From assembly GCA_934597175.1 (NCBI GenBank), contig CAKTQR010000007.1, forward strand, positions 1 through 64,000: a stretch of 64,000 bases of DNA, in the 5' to 3' direction. The stretch is from an uncultured Oscillospiraceae bacterium (GTDB lineage Bacteria > Bacillota > Clostridia > Oscillospirales > Oscillospiraceae). Of this stretch, positions 7,913 through 14,536 are shown piece after piece; the first letter of the stretch is position 1; each line of letters opens with the position of its first letter. The notes beneath the pieces were generated by a model that did no database searches, was not told the DNA's origin, and saw only the letters and a program-made list of their open reading frames with translations. The position numbers were made by a program, and so were the translations under genes.

Positions 7913-9435
7913 TCGCTTGCACCTCCGAGCTTTGTCATCATCATGCCGATATTGCGCTTTGTTGCGCCCCTGCCGGGGACGATGCCGCTGACCTTGCCGC
8001 CGCACAGAACGAGGATGCGGTCGGCAAGCTCCAAAAGAACATCAAGGTCCTCGCCGACATACACGACGGCAACACCCTTTTGCTTCTGGCGATTTATTAG
8101 GTCATAAATGGTGTAGGACGAGTTAATGTCAAGCCCACGCACGGCGTATGCCGTGAGCAGCACCTTGGGGGCAAAGGATATCTCACGGCCGACGAGCACC
8201 TTCTGCACATTGCCGCCGGAGAGTCTGCGCACGGGGGTGGTGACGCCGGGGGTATTGACCTCCAGCTCCTCGACAACGGTCTCCGCCAGGGTCTTGGGGC
8301 TCTTGCGGTCGGTGAAAATGGACTTGCCCCGCCTGAACGAGCGCAGCATCATGTTCTGCGAAAGATCCATGTTGCCGACAAGACCCATGCCGAGCCTGTC
8401 CTCGGGCACGAACGAGAGCGCAACGCCCATTTCGTTTATCTCCAAGGGGTCTTTGCCCAAAAGTTCTTCCTTCTCGCCGTCGTCGTTTATATAGCTGATG
8501 CTGCCGGCCTCTGTGGGCTGGAGTCCCGCAATGGCTTCAAGCAGCTCCTTCTGGCCGCAGCCGGAGATGCCTGCGATGCCGAGTATCTCGCCGGAGTAGG
8601 CGGTGAAGGAAACATCGTCGAGCTTCAAAATGCCGTCCATGCTGCGGACGGTGAGCCCCTTGACCTCAATGCGGGGCTTGGGGTCTTTAGGCTCGGGGCG
8701 GTCGATATTGAGTGTGACCGCATGGCCGACCATCATGTTGGTCATTTCCTGAGCGTCGGTGTCCTTGGTTAGCATGTCGCCGACGAACTGGCCGTGGCGC
8801 AGAACGGCAACACGGTCGGATATTGCCTCGACCTCGTGCATTTTGTGGGTGATGATGACTATCGCCTTGCCGTCGTTGCGCATGTTGCGCAGGACTGCAA
8901 AGAGCTTGTCGGTCTCCTGTGGAGTCAAAACGGCGGTGGGCTCGTCGAGGATGAGGATATCCGCACCACGGTAGAGGACCTTAACTATCTCAACTGTCTG
9001 CTTCTGCGAAACGGACATGTCGTATATCTTCTGGTCGGGGTCGACCTCAAAGCCGTACTTATCGCAAATTTCACGCACACGCTCGGCGACCGCCTTAAGG
9101 TCGAACTTCTCTTTAAGGCCGAGGGTGATATTCTCCGCTGCGGTGAGAACATCGACGAGCTTGAAGTGCTGATGTATCATGCCGATGCCCAGGTCAAAGG
9201 CGTCCTTCGGCGAGCGGATATCGACGAGCTTGTCATCGACATATATTTCGCCCTCGTCGGGACGGTAAATGCCCGAGAGCATGTTCATGAGCGTGGTCTT
9301 ACCGCTGCCGTTTTCGCCGAGCAGCGCCAGCACCTCGCTGCGGTAGATATCCAGCCACACCTTGTCGTTTGCAAGAACAGAGCCGAATCGCTTCGTTATG
9401 TCACGCATTTTTACGGTTGGGGTCCTTTTTTCCAC
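7909..9435 (-). CDS. Nucleoside ABC transporter double ATPase (YufO-like)
   Basis: The protein (508 residues) carries two fused ATPase domains, as in sugar and nucleoside importers. Domain 1 has Walker A GENGSGKTT (41-49) and Walker B ILILDEPT, but its signature reads MSVSQKQ instead of the usual LSVGQ form. Domain 2 has a clear signature, LSGGNVQK, with degenerate Walker motifs, as is common in this family. The start is GTG at 9435: AGGAG at 9444-9448 lies eight bases before it, whereas the in-frame ATG at 9456 would contain that site. An inverted-repeat element and a hairpin separate it from the bmpA-like gene. Confidence 0.9.
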   Translation of the reverse strand: MEKRTPTVKMRDITKRFGSVLANDKVWLDIYRSEVLALLGENGSGKTTLMNMLSGIYRPDEGEIYVDDKLVDIRSPKDAFDLGIGMIHQHFKLVDVLTAAENITLGLKEKFDLKAVAERVREICDKYGFEVDPDQKIYDMSVSQKQTVEIVKVLYRGADILILDEPTAVLTPQETDKLFAVLRNMRNDGKAIVIITHKMHEVEAISDRVAVLRHGQFVGDMLTKDTDAQEMTNMMVGHAVTLNIDRPEPKDPKPRIEVKGLTVRSMDGILKLDDVSFTAYSGEILGIAGISGCGQKELLEAIAGLQPTEAGSISYINDDGEKEELLGKDPLEINEMGVALSFVPEDRLGMGLVGNMDLSQNMMLRSFRRGKSIFTDRKSPKTLAETVVEELEVNTPGVTTPVRRLSGGNVQKVLVGREISFAPKVLLTAYAVRGLDINSSYTIYDLINRQKQKGVAVVYVGEDLDVLLELADRILVLCGGKVSGIVPGRGATKRNIGMMMTKLGGASE

Positions 9436-9547
9436 TGTGCTTTCTCCTTTATACACAAGCTGCCTCTTTTCATCCGGGCAAAGCTGAATTATTCAGCGCT
9501 TCCCGGGTGGAAAGATTATTTCCGAACGCTAAACAGGACGATCCTTA

Positions 9548-9775
9548 AAGTTGACGGGAGTCGAACGACTATCGGTTTTGCCGGGGCAGATTTTTGCACA
9601 TTCTGCACCGGAGTCATTTCCGGCAAAACTGCGCAGCATCTGTCAGTAGTGTTTTTCGAGGGATTTTCGGCTTTATTTTGGTGCGGGCGGACTTTGTGCC
9701 CGGCAAGGCGAAAAAAGGCGAAAAGCGCCGAAAGGGCACACTGACAGACGATTGGCGGTCGGCTGCCGTTAACTT
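9548..9775. repeat. Inverted-repeat element A (about 228 bp, MITE-like)
   Basis: The ends are imperfect inverted repeats of 27 bases (9548-9574 and 9749-9775), with 21 matching positions by eye. Inside, CTGTCAG (9640-9646) pairs with CTGACAG (9741-9747). The inner sequence resembles that of the element at 47838-48119. No open frame of its own can be supported. It splits the nucleoside transporter genes, lying between the bmpA-like gene and the ATPase gene. The rest of the gap from 9436 to 9830 holds only a terminator. Confidence 0.65.
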
Positions 9776-9784
9776 CATGAAGAA

Positions 9785-9812
9785 GAAAGCCCTGCTGTGA
9801 TGCAGGGCTTTC
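9785..9812 (-). terminator. Terminator after the bmpA-like gene
   Basis: GAAAGCCCTGC pairs with GCAGGGCTTTC around a six-base loop, followed on the minus strand by a T-rich stretch. It should reduce read-through from the lipoprotein gene into the ATPase and permease genes, which would raise binding protein over membrane parts. Confidence 0.75.
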
Positions 9813-9830
9813 TCATTAAATTTATTATGA

Positions 9831-11015
9831 TTACTGGAGGAGCTCGATGCCGTCAATGTCGATATCGAAGTAAGGTGCGGAGCGGTCGGCGGACTCGGTG
9901 AATACGCCGTCCTTGATGCACTCGTGGCCTGCGAAGAACTCGTTCTCGTAGGTCTCGAGAGCCTTGCCGCCGACGGTCCAGGTGTCGGTTGCGAAGACCT
10001 TGATGCTGCCGTCCTTGATGCCGTTCTCAACCTCGGTGAGCTTGTCTGCGGTGCCCTTAGCTGCAACATTCTCGTTGAGCTCGGTCAGAGCAACGCTGCC
10101 GGTGGACAGATCGCCGCACCAGTCTGTGTCATAGTTCTTGCCGTCCTGAACAGCCTTGATTGCGTAGGTGAAGTAAGGAGTCCAGTCGATGCGGGAGGAG
10201 ATGATGTAGGTGTTGGGGCAAGCTGTCTGAGTGGAGCCGTTGTAGGAAACATTGGGAACCTTTGCGGTCTCGCATGCGTTGGGAGCGCCCATGGAGTCGG
10301 CGTGCTGGCTAATAAGGACGCAGCCCTTCTTGATGAGGGACTGTGCAGCTTCCATCTCGAGGGTCTCGTCATACCAGGAGCCGGTGAATACGACCTTCAT
10401 GGTAGCGGAGGGGCAAACGGACTGTGCGCCGAGGAGGAAGGAGGTGTAGCCAGACTTGACCTCTGCGTAGGTCTTTGCGCCGACATAGCCGATGACTGCC
10501 TGCTCTGCGGTGATCTCGTTGTTTGCGATCATCTCATTGAGCTTGAGGCCTGCTGCAACGCCTGCAACATAGCGGCCCTGGTAGATTGCTGCGAATGCAT
10601 TGTGGAAGTTATCAACACCGTCGGAAAGTGCGGTGTCGCCGGTGCAGGAGGTGAACTGAACTTTGGGGAATTCCTTAGCAGCTGCAAGGACATAGGACTG
10701 GTGGCCGTAGCTGTCGGAGAAAACGACATTGCAGCCTGCCTCGGCAAGCTCTGCCGCTGCATCGTAAGCTTCCTGGCTCTCGTCGATGTTGGTCTTGATC
10801 TCGTACTCAACGCCGGTAGCCTCGCAGGCAGCCTTGAATGCGTTGATGAAGTTTGCGTCGTAGGTGGAGTTCTCGTCGTGCAGGCAGATCAGACCGGCCT
10901 TGACCTTTGCGGTCTCGCCGTTGTCGGTAGTCTGCGGTTTGTCATTATTGCCGCCGCATGCGCACAGTGCAAACACCATGACGAGTGCGAGGACAATTGC
11001 GGTAAGCTTTTTCAT
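9831..11015 (-). CDS. BmpA-family purine nucleoside-binding lipoprotein
   Basis: This 394-residue protein has a lipoprotein signal ending in LCAC, with Cys20 as the lipidated residue, a short low-complexity linker (GGNNDKPQTTDNG) and a periplasmic-binding-protein fold of the BMP/PnrA type. Binding segments such as NSTYDANF (about 50-57) and GSWYDETLE (about 236) fit nucleoside receptors. It captures nucleosides outside the membrane for the downstream permeases. GGAGG sits upstream of the ATG. Expression is governed by a purine riboswitch and terminator in the leader, so excess purine should shut it off. Confidence 0.92.
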   Translation of the reverse strand: MKKLTAIVLALVMVFALCACGGNNDKPQTTDNGETAKVKAGLICLHDENSTYDANFINAFKAACEATGVEYEIKTNIDESQEAYDAAAELAEAGCNVVFSDSYGHQSYVLAAAKEFPKVQFTSCTGDTALSDGVDNFHNAFAAIYQGRYVAGVAAGLKLNEMIANNEITAEQAVIGYVGAKTYAEVKSGYTSFLLGAQSVCPSATMKVVFTGSWYDETLEMEAAQSLIKKGCVLISQHADSMGAPNACETAKVPNVSYNGSTQTACPNTYIISSRIDWTPYFTYAIKAVQDGKNYDTDWCGDLSTGSVALTELNENVAAKGTADKLTEVENGIKDGSIKVFATDTWTVGGKALETYENEFFAGHECIKDGVFTESADRSAPYFDIDIDGIELLQ

Positions 11016-11078
11016 CTTCAGTTTTCCTCCAATAAAAATTCATTTATATTATCAAACTCCCTTGCGGGAAGTGTGATA

Positions 11079-11118
11079 CAAAAACAAAACACCGGCCGCA
11101 AACGATATGCAGCCGGTG
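11079..11118 (-). terminator. Riboswitch-controlled terminator before the bmpA-like gene
   Basis: On the minus strand CACCGGC (11112-11118) pairs with GCCGGTG (11090-11096), followed by a T-rich tract. It lies between the purine aptamer and the gene, so it is the likely expression platform: an OFF switch when ligand is bound. Confidence 0.8.
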
Positions 11119-11167
11119 AAGAAAATACATGATCGAAGGGAGAAACACTTCTTCCTTTTATGTAAAA

Positions 11168-11238
11168 CTTCGATAGTCCGGTCATTTACGGCGTCCGGGT
11201 AGAGACTTCAAATCCATATCATTTGCTATATATCGAAA
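11168..11238 (-). promoter_or_regulatory. Purine (guanine-type) riboswitch aptamer
   Basis: On the minus strand the 71-base aptamer has P1 (TTTCGATA with TATCGAAG), a P2 hairpin closed by CAAAT/ATTTG with the loop GATATGG, the junction AAGTCTCTACC, and a P3 hairpin with the loop core GCCGTAAAT. These are the conserved purine riboswitch parts. In the 3' junction (ACTATC) the specificity base is C, as in guanine/hypoxanthine sensors; adenine sensors carry U. The 3' strand of P1 can also pair with CTTCGAT downstream, a plausible alternative fold. Confidence 0.92.
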
Positions 11239-11263
11239 ATATTAAGTTGTGACCTGTGCTTTT

Positions 11264-11292
11264 AGAATATCAAGGCAGACCCGATAAGTCAA
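11264..11292 (-). promoter_or_regulatory. Promoter of the riboswitch-bmpA transcript
   Basis: On the minus strand TTGACT (11287-11292) and TATTCT (11264-11269) are separated by 17 bases, a good housekeeping promoter placing the transcript start just before the aptamer. Together with the aptamer and terminator this explains the gene-free stretch 11016-11348. Confidence 0.75.
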
Positions 11293-11348
11293 GCCCCGTT
11301 TTAGACAAGTTTAATATTTTTTCGTGCTGATTTTTGTGAAAGATGCCT

Positions 11349-11924
11349 TTATTCCTCGCAGAACACGATGCCGTCGTCGCTCATGGAGGCTATCTTTGCC
11401 AGAGACTCGATGCGCATGCCCTCGGCTCTGAGCCTTGCTCCGCCGGACTGGAACGCCTTCTCGACGGCAATGGCAGCGCCGACAACGAGAGCGCCCGACT
11501 GCTCGACGATGGCACGAAGTCCCTCAAGTGCTGCGCCGTTTGCGAGAAAATCATCGACGATGAGCACCCTGTCCCCGGGGTTGAGATACGACTTTGACAC
11601 GATGACGGTGTGATCCGTGCCGTGGGTGTAGGAGTGAACATTTGCGGTGTAAAGATCGTCGGAAACATTGCTGGACTTGCTTTTCTTCGCAAACACCACG
11701 GGGCACTCGAAAAGATAACCCGTCAGCACCGCAAGACCGATGCCCGACGCCTCGATCGTGAGCACCTTGTTCACGGTCTCATCTGCGTAAAGCCGCTTTA
11801 TCTCCTGCGCCATTGCGTAGGCGAGCTTCGGGTCTATCTGGTGATTTAAAAAACTGTCGACCTTCAAAACATTGCCTGGCTTAATTCTTCCGTCTTTTCT
11901 TATGCGCTCGATAAGCTCCTGCAT
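11349..11924 (-). CDS. xpt: Xanthine phosphoribosyltransferase
   Basis: The 191-residue enzyme transfers ribose-5-phosphate from PRPP to xanthine (and guanine). The type I phosphoribosyltransferase signature VLIVDDFLANGAA (about 123-135) binds PRPP, and the N-terminal hood (VDSFLNHQIDP) matches Xpt. The length equals that of the known enzyme. GGGAG lies before the ATG. It lies upstream of the riboswitch and has its own promoter, so, unlike Bacillus xpt, no purine aptamer precedes it. With the transporter next door it forms a purine salvage cluster. Confidence 0.95.
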   Translation of the reverse strand: MQELIERIRKDGRIKPGNVLKVDSFLNHQIDPKLAYAMAQEIKRLYADETVNKVLTIEASGIGLAVLTGYLFECPVVFAKKSKSSNVSDDLYTANVHSYTHGTDHTVIVSKSYLNPGDRVLIVDDFLANGAALEGLRAIVEQSGALVVGAAIAVEKAFQSGGARLRAEGMRIESLAKIASMSDDGIVFCEE

Positions 11925-11953
11925 TTTTTATCACTCCCATCAAAGATGTTTTA

Positions 11954-11982
11954 ATTTTAGCCTCTTTCGACCCTTTTCGCAA
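11954..11982 (-). promoter_or_regulatory. xpt promoter
   Basis: On the minus strand TTGCGA (11977-11982) and TAAAAT (11954-11959) stand 17 bases apart, about 30 bases upstream of the xpt start. Confidence 0.6.
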
Positions 11983-12053
11983 GACCGAGTTTTTGTCAAT
12001 CTTTTATAAATTTGTCCGCCCGATTTGTTCAACAGTCACAAACCCGCTCAAAA

Positions 12054-12085
12054 GCTTTGCCTTTGGGGCGCAAAGCTGGTACAAT
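12054..12085 (+). promoter_or_regulatory. Symporter promoter with overlapping dyad operator
   Basis: TACAAT at 12080-12085 is a good -10, with a TTGCCT-like -35 17 bases upstream. GCTTTGC (12054-12060) and GCAAAGC (12070-12076) form a perfect seven-base dyad that covers the -35 and spacer, a good position for a repressor site. Confidence 0.55.
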
Positions 12086-12120
12086 ATACAACTGTAATTT
12101 AGATGTATAGGAGCATTTAT

Positions 12121-13593
12121 ATGGACGACCTTAAAACAAGGAAAAGAAACCTGATCATGTTCCCCCTCGGCACAGTCGGCCGTGACATGGTGTACTTTCT
12201 GTTCACCAGCTGCATCATGACCTTCGTTCTGTTCACCCGTGACCTGACAAACGCACAGTTCGGCGCAATAACCGTCATCGTTGTCGCCGCACGAATTTTC
12301 GATGCGCTCAACGACCCCATCATGGGCAACATCATAGAGCGCACCCGCACCCGCTGGGGCAAGTTCAAGCCCTGGCTCGTCATCGGCATAATCTCGACCT
12401 CTGTTGTCGTATACCTTGCCTTCAACACCGATCTTCAGGGTTGGAGCTTCGTGTGGTTCTTCGGCGTTATCTATTTCCTGTATTCCATCGCCTACACCAT
12501 GCATGATATCTCCTACTGGGGCATGGTGCCGGCACTGTCCTCGGACGCTAACGCAAGAAACCAGTTTGCCTCCCGTGCAACGCTCTTTGCCGGCATCGGC
12601 GGCACGCTCGCAAGCGTGCTGATCCCCATGTTCACCATCGGCGACAAGGCCATCGGCGGCAGCACCACCACCGCTTACGGCGTTATCTCGCTTATAATCT
12701 GCATCATCGCTCCGCTGTTTTTGTGCTTCACCATCTTCGGTGTGCGTGAAAAGCGTGAGTATAACGACGCTCCCCCGGTGAGCCTCAAAAAGATCTGGAA
12801 TTCCATAACCGGCAACGATCAGCTGCTGTGGATAAGCCTCATTTTCCTGCTTCAGCAGATAGGCAACGGCCTTATCGTCGGCGGCATCGGCTCGACATAC
12901 ATATACTTTGACTTCGGCTACAGCGGCGGCCTGTTCTCGCTGTTCACCATCGTCGGTATGTCGGTCACGGCGTTTCTCATGATCTTCTACCCCGCCATCT
13001 CCCGCAAGATACCCCGCAAAAAGTTCATGGGCATCCTGCTTATCATCTCCATGGTCGGCTATGCGCTCATGCTCATCGCAGGTCTTGCAATGCCCGCCGA
13101 GATGCCCAAGTTCTGGGTCGTCACCGTGGGCTACATGCTCTCGAACTTCGGTCAGTACGGCTTTTATCTTGTCATGATGATCTCCATCATCAACACCGTC
13201 GAGTACAACGAGTATCTCTCCGGCGACCGTGACGAGGCTATCATCGCCTCGCTGCGCCCGTTCCTTACGAAAATGAGCTCGGCGCTCATCGTGCTCATCA
13301 CCAATGTCGCCTACATGATCTTCGGTGTCACCAAGTACACCAACAGGATCTCCGACCTTGAAAACGAGTGTGCCAGAAGCCTTATCACCGAGCAGGAGAA
13401 GATAAGCTCCATCGGCAGCGTCATAAACGGCATCGAGGCCGAAAAGACCCTTGCCCTGCTCATCTGCATGGTCGTCATTCCCTGCGTGCTCATGCTCCTG
13501 TCGTACTTCCTGTACAAGAAGCACTACAAGCTCGACGAGGACGAGTACAGCCGCATCTGCGATGAGCTCGAGGCTCGCAAGCAGCAGGCATGA
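12121..13593 (+). CDS. GPH-family (melibiose-permease-like) cation:glycoside symporter
   Basis: The 490-residue membrane protein has about 12 hydrophobic spans and the glycoside-pentoside-hexuronide symporter pattern: an early conserved segment with GRDM, then DALNDPIMGNIIERTRTRWG (about 61-80), which holds the cation-site acidic residues and the loop after helix 2. It should import a sugar or glycoside with sodium or protons; the substrate cannot be read from sequence. The start at 12121 has GGAG eight bases upstream. Its stop overlaps the ATG of the following deacetylase gene, which suggests the imported compound carries an N-acetyl or similar acyl group. Confidence 0.85.
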   Translation: MDDLKTRKRNLIMFPLGTVGRDMVYFLFTSCIMTFVLFTRDLTNAQFGAITVIVVAARIFDALNDPIMGNIIERTRTRWGKFKPWLVIGIISTSVVVYLAFNTDLQGWSFVWFFGVIYFLYSIAYTMHDISYWGMVPALSSDANARNQFASRATLFAGIGGTLASVLIPMFTIGDKAIGGSTTTAYGVISLIICIIAPLFLCFTIFGVREKREYNDAPPVSLKKIWNSITGNDQLLWISLIFLLQQIGNGLIVGGIGSTYIYFDFGYSGGLFSLFTIVGMSVTAFLMIFYPAISRKIPRKKFMGILLIISMVGYALMLIAGLAMPAEMPKFWVVTVGYMLSNFGQYGFYLVMMISIINTVEYNEYLSGDRDEAIIASLRPFLTKMSSALIVLITNVAYMIFGVTKYTNRISDLENECARSLITEQEKISSIGSVINGIEAEKTLALLICMVVIPCVLMLLSYFLYKKHYKLDEDEYSRICDELEARKQQA

Positions 13594-14345
13594 GCATCCT
13601 AAAGCTTGTTTTAAAAGCGGCAGCGCCCCTGCCGGATATCGAAAAGTTCGAGCGCTATCTTTTCATCGGTCCGCACCCGGACGATATCGAGATAGGCGCA
13701 GGCGCAGCGGCGGCAAAGCTTGCGGCCATGGGCAAAAGCGTGTGCTTTCTTATCTGCCTTGACGGGCGCTACGGCTCGGAAACGATACCGCCCGAGGAGC
13801 TTGTCGGGATACGCAAGCAGGAAGCTCTTGCATCGGCAAAAATGCTCGGCGTTTCGGATGTGCGGTTTCTTGATTTATCCGACGGCGGCTTTTATGAGCT
13901 TGACGAGCTCGTGCAGGGTATTGCACAGACTGTCGGCGAGTTTAAGCCCGATGTCGTGTTTGCGCCCGACCCCTGCGTCACGAGCGAGTGCCACGCCGAC
14001 CACCTGAATGTCGGCAATGCCGCACGGCGCATTGCGTACTTTGCTCCCTATGCGGGCATCATGAGAAACTACGGCGCTGAGCCTGCGCCCGTCGCCGCAC
14101 TGGCGTATTACATGACGGCAAAGGCAAACAGCTTCGTGAAAACGAAGGGGTACTTGGATGAGCAGCTTGATGCGATATTCACCTGCCACCAAAGCCAGTT
14201 TCCCGGCGACACCGGCGATGCGATAAGGCTGTATCTCAAGCTGCGCTCCGCCACTTTCGGTCTGCGCCGCCTCGCCCCCGCCGCCGAGGGCTTCCGTGTC
14301 CTCACCCCGACCCACATGCACTGCCTCCCGGAAATGGGAGATTGA
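13590..14345 (+). CDS. PIG-L/LmbE-family zinc-dependent deacetylase
   Basis: This 251-residue protein has the family's metal motif PHPDD near the N-terminus (His29, Asp32) and the second metal motif HADH (His135, His138). Relatives deacetylate N-acetylglucosaminyl lipids, N-acetylglucosaminyl-inositol or -malate, or chitobiose-type sugars. Translation is coupled to the symporter through an ATGA overlap, so it probably acts on the sugar that the symporter brings in. The exact substrate is not determinable; a role in bacillithiol-type synthesis is possible but no partner genes are present. Confidence 0.85.
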   Translation: MSILKLVLKAAAPLPDIEKFERYLFIGPHPDDIEIGAGAAAAKLAAMGKSVCFLICLDGRYGSETIPPEELVGIRKQEALASAKMLGVSDVRFLDLSDGGFYELDELVQGIAQTVGEFKPDVVFAPDPCVTSECHADHLNVGNAARRIAYFAPYAGIMRNYGAEPAPVAALAYYMTAKANSFVKTKGYLDEQLDAIFTCHQSQFPGDTGDAIRLYLKLRSATFGLRRLAPAAEGFRVLTPTHMHCLPEMGD

Positions 14346-14346
14346 A

Positions 14347-14385
14347 AAAAGCCCGGTAATGCAAATCGCATTACCGGGCTTTTTG
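14347..14385 (+). terminator. Terminator after the deacetylase gene
   Basis: A 16-bp perfect stem, AAAAGCCCGGTAATGC with its complement, has a five-base loop and ends in T5. Confidence 0.85.
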
Positions 14386-14395
14386 CGTCCGGATA

Positions 14396-14427
14396 AGAAA
14401 ACAGCGGCAGGTAAAACTGCCGCTGTT
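14396..14427 (-). terminator. Terminator for the CHAP/FnIII protein gene
   Basis: AACAGCGGCAG and CTGCCGCTGTT form an 11-bp stem around a six-base loop; on the minus strand it runs into TTTTCTT. About 110 bases separate it from the stop codon. Confidence 0.65.
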
Positions 14428-14536
14428 CCCTGTATAATGGGGATTGAGGAACAGGAACTTTTAACCGGTCAAAGTCCCTTCATCCCCTATATGTCCGCCG
14501 ATATGGATCCGGGGACACGGTCTCCGAAAAAATTTT

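Noticed and set aside
9924..11132. A 402-codon plus-strand open frame antisense to the bmpA-like gene
   Set aside because: Low-complexity Cys/Leu/Val-rich translation, no ribosome site, and it covers a clear lipoprotein gene and its riboswitch.
11925..12053. A purine aptamer before xpt
   Set aside because: The loop GATATGG and the TCTCTACC junction are absent; only a plain promoter is seen.
12004..13524. A 506-codon minus-strand open frame antisense to the GPH symporter
   Set aside because: His/Asp/Gly-rich product typical of antisense reading of a GC-skewed gene; the symporter on the other strand is unmistakable.
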